In this document: piece by piece, positions 1-9,379 of the stretch | How positions within the stretch are numbered: position 1 is the stretch's first letter | How the letters are laid out: each line of letters begins with the position of its first letter | Origin: Actinomycetota bacterium | GTDB taxonomy: Bacteria > Actinomycetota > JAUVYG01 | DNA: 37,587 nucleotides | NCBI GenBank assembly: GCA_030603185.1 | Contig: JAUVYG010000009.1 | Location: 1-37,587, forward strand | Direction of reading: 5' to 3' | Notes under the pieces: generated by a model | What the model was told of the DNA's origin: nothing | Databases searched by the model: none | What the model saw: only the letters and a program-made list of their open reading frames with translations | Translations under genes and position numbers: made by a program

Positions 1-1953
1 TTCAAGGTTGCGGCCTTTATTGGGCTTGTGGCCGGTCTATTGCTGCTTGCCCTGATCTCTAGCCGAACCGAATTGGCGATCACGCAGAATGCTCACGTAA
101 TACTTGAGTTCATCGCAGCGACAACGGCAGGCCTAATAGCCATTATCGCGTTGATCCACCACTCAGCCAGATACGAGAACTCCCTTCTTTTAGTAGGAGT
201 CGGCTTCATCGGCACTGCCTTCCTGGACGCTTTCCACGGATTTATCTCGGCGGGACAATTCTCTGAGTTAGGCCAAGAGCAACTGTCGGCAACGCTTGCC
301 TGGGGTTGGTCTGCCTCCAGGCTGTTCCTGGCAACATTTCTCTTTATGGCATTTGTTGCCTGGTTGATCGAAAAGGAACGCGGTCCCGTAGGAATAATAA
401 GTAAGCGTATGGTCCTTGGGGTAGGGGCTGTACTCACCGCAACCTCGATCATCCTGATGCTGAGCTATGAGCTACCTTCACCATTCAGCTCTTCTGTGAT
501 CGCCAGACCTATCGAATTCGTACCCGGAATCCTATTCCTTGCTGCGGCCCTAGGGTTCATATTCAAGGCGGACTGGAAGAACGACGGTCTTGACTCCTGG
601 CTGATAATGTCCATGCTTGCCGCAGCGATCATACAGTTCGGCTTCACGGGGCTATCTGGCCAAAATTTCGATACCGCTTTTGCCTGGGCCCATATTCTAA
701 AGATCATCAGTTACCTGATCGTCCTTACCGGTCTTTTGGTCAGCATGAAAGCGATGTTCCATGAGGCGAGGAACGCCGCCCTGAAGCTATCGGATGCTAA
801 CAACGCTCTACGAGTTGAGATCGCTGTTAGGCGTCGGGTTGAAGAGGAAGCCCAGGACAGAGAGAACATGCTGCGTGCATTTCTGGACAACTCATCGGCC
901 GTCATCTACCTGAAAGACTCATCCGGTAGATACCTTTTGACCAACAAGGCCTTTGAGTCGCTCTTCGGACTCAGGCTGCACAATATATCTGGTCGAACCA
1001 ACCTTGAAGTAATGCCTGGCGGAGTAGGACAGGAGCATCACGATCGTGACCTGGAAGTTCTTGAGACCAAGAAGCCGACCCGGACAGAAGAGACTGTTCC
1101 TGGATACCTGGGTGACCGCACGTATCTAGCTATCCGATTCCCGATCGAACACCCCTCAACCGGTGCTGTGACCATGGGGTGCGTCGCGACAGACATCACA
1201 CAAAGAATCGATTCCGAACGTCATCTGTCGGATCAGGCCAGGGAGCTCTCAAGATCCAATGCTGAGCTCCAACAATTCGCTTACGTGGCTTCCCACGATC
1301 TCCAGGAACCACTCCGGATGGTGGCGAGCTACACCCAGCTACTTGAGCGTCGGTACAAGGATCAACTGGATGAAAAGGCCAATAAGTACATAAGGTACGC
1401 GGTTGATGGAGTGGACAGAATGCAGAGGCTGATCCATGACTTGTTGGTCTATAGCCGGGCCGACAGGGGTGACGAAGAGTTCGAGCCGGTTGACTCCCAG
1501 TCGTGCGCTCAGACGGCCCTTCACAACCTTGAGGTTGCCATTCAGACTTGCGGAGCTGACATCAGCGTGGGCGAGCTACCAACGGTATGGGCAGACCAGA
1601 CCCAGGTCACGCAGCTATTCCAGAACCTCATCTCTAATGGACTCAAATTCAACCGCAGCCAGAACCCCAGAATCATGATCGAGGCATTGATGGATCAAGG
1701 TCTCTGGCACTTCAGGGTCACTGATAACGGGATCGGAATGGACCAAGAGGCCTCTGCTCGCGCGTTCATGGTCTTCCAGCGCCTTCACAGCCGATCGGAG
1801 TACGAAGGAACTGGTATCGGCCTAGCTCTATGCAAGAAGATCGTTGAGAACCATGGCGGCAACATTTGGGTGGAGTCCAGGGAGGGGGAAGGCAGTACCT
1901 TCCATTTCACCCTGCAGGACCCAGAGGATAAGGGGATGGCCAATGCCAGCTGA
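1..1953 (+). CDS. Membrane sensor histidine kinase (multi-TM N-terminus, PAS, HisKA, HATPase); 5' end truncated by the window
   Basis: The reading frame is open from base 1 (FKVAAFIGLVAGLLLL...). Multi-TM region, PAS-like segment (FLDNSSAVIYLKDSSGRYLLTNKAFESLFG), H-box ASHDLQEPLRMV, and ATPase boxes NGLKFN, DNGIGMD and GTGIGLALCKKIVENHGG. Confidence 0.9.
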   Translation, partial: FKVAAFIGLVAGLLLLALISSRTELAITQNAHVILEFIAATTAGLIAIIALIHHSARYENSLLLVGVGFIGTAFLDAFHGFISAGQFSELGQEQLSATLAWGWSASRLFLATFLFMAFVAWLIEKERGPVGIISKRMVLGVGAVLTATSIILMLSYELPSPFSSSVIARPIEFVPGILFLAAALGFIFKADWKNDGLDSWLIMSMLAAAIIQFGFTGLSGQNFDTAFAWAHILKIISYLIVLTGLLVSMKAMFHEARNAALKLSDANNALRVEIAVRRRVEEEAQDRENMLRAFLDNSSAVIYLKDSSGRYLLTNKAFESLFGLRLHNISGRTNLEVMPGGVGQEHHDRDLEVLETKKPTRTEETVPGYLGDRTYLAIRFPIEHPSTGAVTMGCVATDITQRIDSERHLSDQARELSRSNAELQQFAYVASHDLQEPLRMVASYTQLLERRYKDQLDEKANKYIRYAVDGVDRMQRLIHDLLVYSRADRGDEEFEPVDSQSCAQTALHNLEVAIQTCGADISVGELPTVWADQTQVTQLFQNLISNGLKFNRSQNPRIMIEALMDQGLWHFRVTDNGIGMDQEASARAFMVFQRLHSRSEYEGTGIGLALCKKIVENHGGNIWVESREGEGSTFHFTLQDPEDKGMANAS

Positions 1954-2386
1954 CAGAGAAGACCAGCATGCGACTGTGTTGCTGATCGAAGACAATCCTG
2001 GTGATGTCGAACTGATAAAGGAGGCCCTGGAAGAGATCGGTTCAGACTGTAATCTCGAGGTATGCCAGACAGGATTCGAGGCCATCGATAAACTCAACGC
2101 CGCGAAAGATAGGCCTGAGGCGTTGCCAGATCTGATACTTCTGGACCTCAATCTACCAGGCAAGGACGGTCGTGAGGTGCTGGAAGAGATCAAAGAGGAC
2201 CGCCATCTGTTCACAATCCCGATCGTGGTCCTGACATCTTCCGATGCAGAAGAGGATATTCTGCAGGCATATCAGTTGCGCGCCAACTCATATGTAAGAA
2301 AACCTCTAGATTTCGACAGACTGGTCGATGTAATTAGAACCCTCCAAAACTATTGGTTGGGCCTGGTCAAGCTTCCACGGAGGTGA
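1943..2386 (+). CDS. Single-domain response regulator (Rcp1-like receiver)
   Basis: VLLIEDNPGDVELIKEAL...DLILLDLNLPGKDG...PIVVLTSS...YVRKPLDF. In-frame ATG at 1943 (MPADRED) is preferred over the longer ORF start at 1844; it overlaps the kinase stop by 11 nt. Confidence 0.9.
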   Translation: MPADREDQHATVLLIEDNPGDVELIKEALEEIGSDCNLEVCQTGFEAIDKLNAAKDRPEALPDLILLDLNLPGKDGREVLEEIKEDRHLFTIPIVVLTSSDAEEDILQAYQLRANSYVRKPLDFDRLVDVIRTLQNYWLGLVKLPRR

Positions 2387-2391
2387 CATAA

Positions 2392-3294
2392 GTGCAAGAA
2401 CAATGCGAAGACAAACAGGTAAAAGTGCTAGTGGTCGAAGACAACATCGGCGACTACGATCTGCTCCTCGAAGCACTTGAGGACGTTCCCGGGTGCAACA
2501 TAGAGCTACAGCATGTTGAGACGATCAAGGCAGCAACAATGGCACTTCATAACTGCTCCTTCGACCTCGTCACCTTGGATCTTTCCCTTCCTGATGCTCA
2601 GGGCCTAGAGGCCTTTGAAGCTATTCATCATGTCTGCCCTCACACCCCGGTGATAGTACTCACCGGCAACGACGACGAATCAATGGCAGTGAAAGCTGTG
2701 GGCATGGGCGCCCAAGATTACCTCATAAAGGGTCGCATTGAGGGTGAACTTCTATCCAGGTCAATCCGGTACGCGATAGAGCGTCAGCGCATGATGGATG
2801 AACTGCGCTCCATGTCATTGATCGATGAGCTCACAGGGCTCTACAACCGCCGTGGTTTTCTTACTCTGGTCTCACAGCAGCTAGTAGCTGCCCAGAGAAC
2901 AAATACGAACATGCTGCTTCTGTTCATAGATCTAGACGACATGAAGCCCATCAACGATCTCCATGGTCATGATCAGGGTGATCGGGCGCTGACAGACTTT
3001 GCAGAGATACTAAATGAACAGATGAGACAATCAGATATCGTGGCGCGGATGGGCGGGGATGAGTTCGTCATTCTAGCTCCGGACGCAGCCCACACCAATG
3101 CCGGTCAACTTGTCAGCCGAATATTGAATGCGGTCGACCGGCACAACGCGGAGACCGATCTTCCCTATGGGTTGTCAGTCAGCATCGGTGTTGCCCACTA
3201 TGAGTCCGATGAACCGAAGACCGTTGATGAGCTATTGGCTGAGGCCGACCACCACATGTACCAGCACAAGCGCAGCAAGAAAGAGGCTGTCTAG
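2392..3294 (+). CDS. Response regulator with GGDEF diguanylate cyclase output
   Basis: Receiver domain (VLVVEDNIGDYDLL...VTLDLSLPDAQG), then LIDELTGLYNRRGF and ARMGGDEFVIL. An RxxD I-site (RQSD) lies 5 residues before GGDEF. Confidence 0.93.
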   Translation: MQEQCEDKQVKVLVVEDNIGDYDLLLEALEDVPGCNIELQHVETIKAATMALHNCSFDLVTLDLSLPDAQGLEAFEAIHHVCPHTPVIVLTGNDDESMAVKAVGMGAQDYLIKGRIEGELLSRSIRYAIERQRMMDELRSMSLIDELTGLYNRRGFLTLVSQQLVAAQRTNTNMLLLFIDLDDMKPINDLHGHDQGDRALTDFAEILNEQMRQSDIVARMGGDEFVILAPDAAHTNAGQLVSRILNAVDRHNAETDLPYGLSVSIGVAHYESDEPKTVDELLAEADHHMYQHKRSKKEAV

Positions 3295-4628
3295 CCCGTA
3301 TCGCCGTGCCCATTCGCAATTTGTGCTGTGATAGTGGATGCCGCAACGTACATCTTCACAAAGTCTCCCTCGGTCAGACCCAGTAACTCGAATGTCTCGT
3401 TGCTCACCCCGAGGCCCCGATGAGTGTCCACACCACCGTAGCCAGATAGATTCACCACAAATGTTCGTTTTGTGTAGCTCCCCGTGAACGGTTCAACAGC
3501 TATACGCACAAGTGCTCCCAGCGGCTGGACCGCGTCGGCCTTCTTCCCAACGTATACCCTGACGTCGAACTTGTGCTGCTCCCCCTCCCATACCGCAGGG
3601 GTGGCCTCGACAAGCTGGGATACGGTATAGGGATAGGGATTTCTGTCCTTGCCGAATTTCTCGTGGTAATGCTCAATGCTGTCGTCTATCTTCCGTCCGA
3701 CAGCATTCATGTCATTTACCACATCGATTCCCGAGCCGCCGCTACCACCGTGTGGTTTGATGACTACCTGGCCAAGAGCAGCAAGTCCGTCTCGGCAGGC
3801 ATTCTGGAGCTCCGACCTGTCCCTAGCCGTCCAGCAACGGATTGGTTCGACTCCCAGAGGCTGCAATGCTTCAGCGAATTCCTGGACGGCTCTATAGGTC
3901 GCCGACTTGTCGTCAGATACGTGGAACGTCTCGTTGACGATCTTGGTCTCGAGCGACCCTGTCAGAAGGTGACGGGCGATGGCCGGGTGCCTGCGAGCTA
4001 CGCCATCGCCGACCATCACAGATATCGACTTACCCCCGAACCGAGCCCTTGCCCCTGAGAGAGAAAGCCCCGGTAGAACTTTGTCATAACCCCCTATGAC
4101 CACCTGGGCATCGGGTGTGATACCGGAAAGAAAATCACTTGCCGATGCGATCTCTCCCTTTCCCCTGCCGGTGTCCTTCAACATTTTCGAGTACGACTCG
4201 GCCAAGATCATCTTCTCGTATAGGATCAGATCACTGCTCGGGTGGCCTATGAGCACGAACGGTCGATCGTCACCACAATCCGAGAGCGCCTCGAGATATC
4301 CGACAACACTAGCCTCCCAGCCCTCATCGGGAAGGACCGCAAATCCCCTACTGCTTCCCCCATTGGTCTCGAGGATATAGTAGCTATTGTCCTTGGGCTG
4401 ATCCCCCTTCTTAACCATGAAATCAACCGAACCGGCATAGAACGATTGACCCTTGAGCTTATTCAACGGATAGCTCTTAAAGAACTCCATCGCCTCGCGG
4501 TACAGAGAATGATTGAGCTCAGCGTCCTGCCGGTGTCGTATGTCCGAAAGAGAGATCTGACGGTTGCCGAAATAGGTCCCAGCGACGCGAATTAGATTCT
4601 CGACCGCCTCAGGGTCAACATATTTCAT
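3291..4628 (-). CDS. ATP-grasp / tubulin-tyrosine-ligase-like ligase domain protein
   Basis: 445-aa ORF with a glycine-rich ATP-grasp-like motif (GQVVIKPHGGSGGSGIDVV) and a downstream HKFDVRVYVGKKA motif typical of ATP-grasp/TTL-like domains. Confidence 0.7.
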   Translation of the reverse strand: MKYVDPEAVENLIRVAGTYFGNRQISLSDIRHRQDAELNHSLYREAMEFFKSYPLNKLKGQSFYAGSVDFMVKKGDQPKDNSYYILETNGGSSRGFAVLPDEGWEASVVGYLEALSDCGDDRPFVLIGHPSSDLILYEKMILAESYSKMLKDTGRGKGEIASASDFLSGITPDAQVVIGGYDKVLPGLSLSGARARFGGKSISVMVGDGVARRHPAIARHLLTGSLETKIVNETFHVSDDKSATYRAVQEFAEALQPLGVEPIRCWTARDRSELQNACRDGLAALGQVVIKPHGGSGGSGIDVVNDMNAVGRKIDDSIEHYHEKFGKDRNPYPYTVSQLVEATPAVWEGEQHKFDVRVYVGKKADAVQPLGALVRIAVEPFTGSYTKRTFVVNLSGYGGVDTHRGLGVSNETFELLGLTEGDFVKMYVAASTITAQIANGHGDTG

Positions 4629-4649
4629 CTAGGGTTCAGTCCAGCGAAT

Positions 4650-5843
4650 TCATGCATACTTCAGGGTATACAGTGGAGTCGCAACGCTTACAATGTCTGC
4701 GAGAGAATGTCTCTGCACAGCCTCTAGAACTTCTTCTCCCCGATAACCATAGGGAAGATCCCTTGTATCGCTCAGGATGGTGGCCCGCTGGCCCTCGCGT
4801 AACTCGAAGACAGTTTTCCCGTCCATCTGGGTCGCCGAGATACTGTCCGGGGTCATATTAAGAGAATATCCTCCACCATGAGGCATTATGTTCGATGTGA
4901 GAATGTCATCCAAGTGCCCGAGATCGACAGCTCTTTGATGCCACCCCGATCCCTTTATTGCCTGCGGTGACAGGTTCTGTCGAATGTTCATAAGGTAGGT
5001 CGGTAGGTCGGGCCGAAGAGTGAGAGGGAATACGCTAGACTCACCGGACCTATACACTCCGAGCGAGGCTGAACCATCTCCGGACAACCCCTGATGGGTC
5101 ACATTGCATATTTCATCGCACTCGCCGAATAGGGTCTTTGCGATGTAGCTTCGCTTCTTTTGCGCAAACTCATCTACCAGTCGGTAGCGATCGTTGTAGT
5201 CTTCAGCGACGGGACCCTCAAGCACAAGCAAAGGACCGTACTCAGTTTGGCACCACTGACCACCTCGCTCGATCCACGCATCATAGTCATACATCTCGCT
5301 CTTCAGCTCAGAAGGAGATGTATGTATCACCGCAACTACCTCGCCGGACCGAATATCCGGATGAATAGAGGATGTTACCTCGCTTACTTCTACGAAGTGA
5401 TTGCTCACCCCGATATTGAGCACGAGGTCGGATCCATCAATAGTCAACCTCTTGTGGCCCATGGATTGAATGCGCTGCCATAACTGGTGGGCAGAGGGCG
5501 GCCCTTCGATGCGGACGACGATAACGCCGCATGCATTGGGTCGCAGCTCAGGAAATGCAAAACTACGACCGGCATCTTCCTTGGTCGGCCAGCGAATCAA
5601 ACATCCATAGCCAAAACCGCTGGCCCATCGCTTCTGGTTGCGAGTGATTCCGCCATCAGGCGAAAAAAGACAGCTCACCCGCCCCGAGTCCACCCCTCGG
5701 TCCTCGAGAACCGTCTTCATCTTGGCTAATCCGAAGGCCACATTCTTCTCTGCCAGCATGGCGCTGGCGTCCCCGACAGCGAGGGAGTAGACACTGTCAC
5801 TAGCTCTAGACAATAGATCGGATCTACCGGTGACTTGAACCAA
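4650..5843 (-). CDS. Divergent RtcB-family (RNA 3'-phosphate ligase-like) protein with altered catalytic motifs
   Basis: Ordered matches to RtcB recalled by eye: PNACGV (vs DI(N/G)CG), NIGVSNHFVEV (vs GTGNHFIEI), VIHTSPSEL (vs HSGSRG), CNVTHQ (vs CHHN), GVYRSGES (vs VTRKGAV), GWHQRAV (vs SHGAGR), and C-terminal DLPYGYRGEEVLEAVQRHSLADIVSVATPLYTLKYA (vs EIPMAYKDIDAVMAAQSDLVEVIYTLRQVVCVKG). The start appears to be TTG. Confidence 0.7.
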   Translation of the reverse strand: MVQVTGRSDLLSRASDSVYSLAVGDASAMLAEKNVAFGLAKMKTVLEDRGVDSGRVSCLFSPDGGITRNQKRWASGFGYGCLIRWPTKEDAGRSFAFPELRPNACGVIVVRIEGPPSAHQLWQRIQSMGHKRLTIDGSDLVLNIGVSNHFVEVSEVTSSIHPDIRSGEVVAVIHTSPSELKSEMYDYDAWIERGGQWCQTEYGPLLVLEGPVAEDYNDRYRLVDEFAQKKRSYIAKTLFGECDEICNVTHQGLSGDGSASLGVYRSGESSVFPLTLRPDLPTYLMNIRQNLSPQAIKGSGWHQRAVDLGHLDDILTSNIMPHGGGYSLNMTPDSISATQMDGKTVFELREGQRATILSDTRDLPYGYRGEEVLEAVQRHSLADIVSVATPLYTLKYA

Positions 5844-5860
5844 TGCTTACCTCCCCGGGG

Positions 5861-6526
5861 TCACTTGTTCATCCTTCGGATCTTACTACGAGCTTCCAGC
5901 ACTTCTCGGTACATCCGTACTCTGGATCTCACTCCATCCGTAAAACCCTGTTTTTCCTCTTTCATCACCTGAGATAAGCCATACAGGGGCACACTCAGGC
6001 CCTTGCTGGGCCCTTTTCGAACCCATTCATGAATCACAGTCTCTATACCCCATCCGTACTCAGAGAGATCGGGGAGAGTGTCCACGAAGTCTGATCGAAG
6101 GGCCTTTTGGCCGTTGAGCGACGAGAATAGCCTCTGTGCAAGGTCCACCCGAAGCCTTCCGGCGATACATACCCCGGTAACAACGGATACGTCTCTATCC
6201 AGCGCCAGCGGGCTAAGCAATTCTGGAAAGTGATTGGGCTTGAGGCCAAGAAGGTCTGCATCCATAAATATGTAGGTATCGGCTTCGGTCCCCTCGATAC
6301 CTGCCTGAACGGCTCCGCCCTTACCACGGTTCTCTACTAGTTTGATCACCCTCGCCCCCGCGGCCTCAGCAACCGCCGCCGTATCGTCGGATGAACCATC
6401 ATCTACAACTACGACCTCTTGAATCAGGCCACTGGAAAGTGCGGCACGCACAACCACACCCACCCGCTCGCCCTCATTGAAGGCAGGGATCAGGCAGACT
6501 ACTTTCCCGAGCTCAGCTAGATTCAT
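5861..6526 (-). CDS. GT2-family glycosyltransferase
   Basis: VVCLIPAFNEGERVGVVV...EVVVVDDGSSDDTAAVAEAAGARV...NRGKGGAVQAGI...YIFMDADLLG (DxD). Confidence 0.88.
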   Translation of the reverse strand: MNLAELGKVVCLIPAFNEGERVGVVVRAALSSGLIQEVVVVDDGSSDDTAAVAEAAGARVIKLVENRGKGGAVQAGIEGTEADTYIFMDADLLGLKPNHFPELLSPLALDRDVSVVTGVCIAGRLRVDLAQRLFSSLNGQKALRSDFVDTLPDLSEYGWGIETVIHEWVRKGPSKGLSVPLYGLSQVMKEEKQGFTDGVRSRVRMYREVLEARSKIRRMNK

Positions 6527-8213
6527 CCAGCATCCGAATTATGTCATCTGCCAGAGATGACAAGGAAACATTCATTCTCTCGCCAGTCGAACGCACTTTA
6601 AGCTCAGCTTCCCCGTTTTCCGCGGCCTTCTTGCCCATGATGACTTGAACCGGGACTCCTATCAGATCGGCATCAGCAAATTTGATCCCGGCAGACTCCT
6701 TGCGATCATCTATCAGGACTTCGACCCCTCTTTCCTCGAGGGTGTCGTGGAGCTCGTGAGCTGTGACCCACAGGTCGTCCCCCTCTTTGACCAGAGGTAG
6801 GATGGTTACTTGAAAGGGCGCGATCGATGCAGGCCACAAAATGCCGCGATCATCATTGTACTGTTCAACCGCGGCGGCAATCATCCGCCCGACGCCGATG
6901 CCATACGAGCCCATGATCATCGGCTTTATCTGCCCTGACTCGCTATTGAACGTCGCTCCAAGGGCTTCGCTGTACTTCGTACCGAGCTTAAAGAGGTGTC
7001 CTGTCTCGATTCCCCGGCGAATAGATATCGTGCCCTCACATTCAGGGCATCTATCCCCCTCCTTCACAGTCTGAAGGTCAACGGTCTCATCAACCTTGAA
7101 ATCGCGGCCTGGATTGACCCCGGTGTAATGATAATCGTTCTTGTTCGCACCCGTGACGGCATTAACCATCTCGGCAACAGCACTGTCCGCGATCACGGGA
7201 ATCTTCAGCCCAATAGGTCCAGCGAATCCAAATGGAATGCCTGTCTGCTTTTCGATATCTTCAGGATCCATAAGAGTCGGACCCTCACCAAGCACTGACA
7301 AAAGTTTCTCTGCGTTTGCTTCGCGATTCCCAGGAACAAGAACAGCCTTCGGTCCATCTTCTGTCTGGTAGATCAGTGTCTTGATCAGTCGCCCGGGGTC
7401 CACTCCCAAGAACGCACTGACCTCTTCAACCTTCTGTTTCCCTGGCGTACTGACTTCTTCGAGCCCAAGGGCTTCTTCATTCTCGGCCTGGGGTCGGGAG
7501 TACGTGGCGACCTCTGTATTGGCGGCGTAATCACAGGTGTCGCAAAAAGCTATCTCTTCCTCGCCGGTGTCGGCTAGAACGTGAAACTCATGCGAGCTTG
7601 CCCCGCCCATCATCCCGGTGGAGGCTTGGACAGGTCTGAAATCTAGACCACAAGCGGTGAATATCTTGGAGTAGGCCTCATACATGGCGTCGTATGACTT
7701 GGCGAGTCCTTCTTCGTCGATATCAAAGCTGTATGCATCTTTCATAAAGAACTCTCGAGCACGCATCAGGCCAAAACGTGGACGTATCTCATCGCGGAAC
7801 TTGCCCTGGATCTGGTAAACGTTCAAGGGGAGCTGTCTGTATGAACTGACCTGTGCGCCGACCAAAGAAGTCACTAACTCCTCGTGCGTCGGTCCGAGGG
7901 CGAATTCACGGTCGTGACGGTCGGTGAGTCGCATCATCTCTTTGCCGTACTGGTCCCACCTGCCACTGCGTTGCCAGAGGTCGGCCGGCTGCAGTGCCGG
8001 CATCAGCATTTCTTGCGCTCCTGCAGCGTCCATCTCGCGCCGAACGATGGCCATGACTTTATCAAGAACTCGCATGCCGAGAGGCATGAAGGTGTACACC
8101 CCCGCAGCGACCTTTCTGATCATCCCCGCCCGCAAAAGCAAACGGTGGCTGACTATCTCGGCCTCAGCTGGGGCCTCTCTCTCGGTCTGTAGCAGAAGTC
8201 GCGTACGTAACAA
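6513..8213 (-). CDS. proS: Prolyl-tRNA synthetase (bacterial type with INS domain)
   Basis: RHDREFALGPTHEELVTSLV, YQIQGKFRDEIRPRFGLMRAREFFMKDAYSF, IMGSYGIGVGRMIAAAVEQ. TTG start with AGGAGG 9 nt upstream. Confidence 0.97.
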   Translation of the reverse strand: MLRTRLLLQTEREAPAEAEIVSHRLLLRAGMIRKVAAGVYTFMPLGMRVLDKVMAIVRREMDAAGAQEMLMPALQPADLWQRSGRWDQYGKEMMRLTDRHDREFALGPTHEELVTSLVGAQVSSYRQLPLNVYQIQGKFRDEIRPRFGLMRAREFFMKDAYSFDIDEEGLAKSYDAMYEAYSKIFTACGLDFRPVQASTGMMGGASSHEFHVLADTGEEEIAFCDTCDYAANTEVATYSRPQAENEEALGLEEVSTPGKQKVEEVSAFLGVDPGRLIKTLIYQTEDGPKAVLVPGNREANAEKLLSVLGEGPTLMDPEDIEKQTGIPFGFAGPIGLKIPVIADSAVAEMVNAVTGANKNDYHYTGVNPGRDFKVDETVDLQTVKEGDRCPECEGTISIRRGIETGHLFKLGTKYSEALGATFNSESGQIKPMIMGSYGIGVGRMIAAAVEQYNDDRGILWPASIAPFQVTILPLVKEGDDLWVTAHELHDTLEERGVEVLIDDRKESAGIKFADADLIGVPVQVIMGKKAAENGEAELKVRSTGERMNVSLSSLADDIIRMLDESS

Positions 8214-8278
8214 AGGCTGTGCCCTCCTAGATTATGTATAGGTCTAATAAGCTATCAGGAAGCTCGTCAGGAGGTAAG

Positions 8279-9379
8279 TCAGGAACGAGAAGATATCAGC
8301 TCAGCTATAGCTTCGCGTAGTCGCACCAGCAGTTCACCCTCGGGAACCTTGTCTATTATCTCGCCGTTCTTAAACAGGAGTCCCTCCCCTTTTCCAGCAG
8401 CGATCCCAAGGTCGGCCTCTCGTGCCTCTCCGGGCCCATTGACTACGCAGCCCATGACAGCCACGTCGATAGGTTCCTTGACGCCCTTCAGCTCGAGCTC
8501 TACCGCTTCAGCTAAGGGTATTAGATCGATATCACATCGCGAACACGTGGGGCATGCAATGACATTCGCCCCGCGCCTACGGATCCCAAGAGAGCTCAGA
8601 ATATTAAACGCCACTCCAAGCTCCGTCACAGGGTCGGTCGCCAGAGACACCCGGAAAGTGTCCCCTATCCCCTCAGACAGCAGTACACCGAGCCCCACAG
8701 CGGATTTAACGGCGCCTGTGAGCGTAGTTCCCGCCTCGGTGACTCCGATGTGTAACGGCTTATCGCATTCGTTAGCCAAAAGGCGATAAGCCTCGATTGA
8801 AACAGGCACACTCGAAGCCTTGGCAGACACGATGACATCTTCATGCCCCACAGAATCAAGAAGCTCGACTCCCCACAAGGCGCTGTCCGCTAGAGCCCTA
8901 GCCAAGGCAGTATTCCTATCATCGTGACTGTGGTCAGGCAGCTGGTGTTCTTTTCGCAGAGACCCGGCGTTCACGCCCACCCTGATCGGTATTCCCTTGT
9001 TCTTCGCGGCGGTGGCCACCTCGATCGCTCGTTCGGGTGGGCCGATATTCCCCGGATTGAACCGGATCTTGTCAGCTCCGGCCTCAATGGCCCCCAGGGC
9101 CAAGCGGTGATCAAAATGAATATCCGCTACCAAGGGTGCAGTGATTCCCTCCCGCAGCATCCTACTCTTGATCTCTTTAAAAGAAGCTACAGAGGCTTCG
9201 TCGGGTACCGAGGAGCGAATGATCTGGCAACCCTCATCAATGAGAGATCGGATCTGAGACATAGTCGCCTCGACATCCGTCGTCTTGGTGTTGGTCATGG
9301 ACTGGACGGATATTGCAGCCCCTCCACCGACAGGGACCCCTCCGACCTCGACCTGACGCGTTGAACGCCTAGGGGGCAT
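8279..9379 (-). CDS. ispG: 4-hydroxy-3-methylbut-2-en-1-yl diphosphate synthase
   Basis: VQSMTNTKTTDVEAT..., IACPTCSRCDIDL, VAVMGCVVNGPGEAREADLGIA. Confidence 0.97.
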   Translation of the reverse strand: MPPRRSTRQVEVGGVPVGGGAAISVQSMTNTKTTDVEATMSQIRSLIDEGCQIIRSSVPDEASVASFKEIKSRMLREGITAPLVADIHFDHRLALGAIEAGADKIRFNPGNIGPPERAIEVATAAKNKGIPIRVGVNAGSLRKEHQLPDHSHDDRNTALARALADSALWGVELLDSVGHEDVIVSAKASSVPVSIEAYRLLANECDKPLHIGVTEAGTTLTGAVKSAVGLGVLLSEGIGDTFRVSLATDPVTELGVAFNILSSLGIRRRGANVIACPTCSRCDIDLIPLAEAVELELKGVKEPIDVAVMGCVVNGPGEAREADLGIAAGKGEGLLFKNGEIIDKVPEGELLVRLREAIAELISSRS

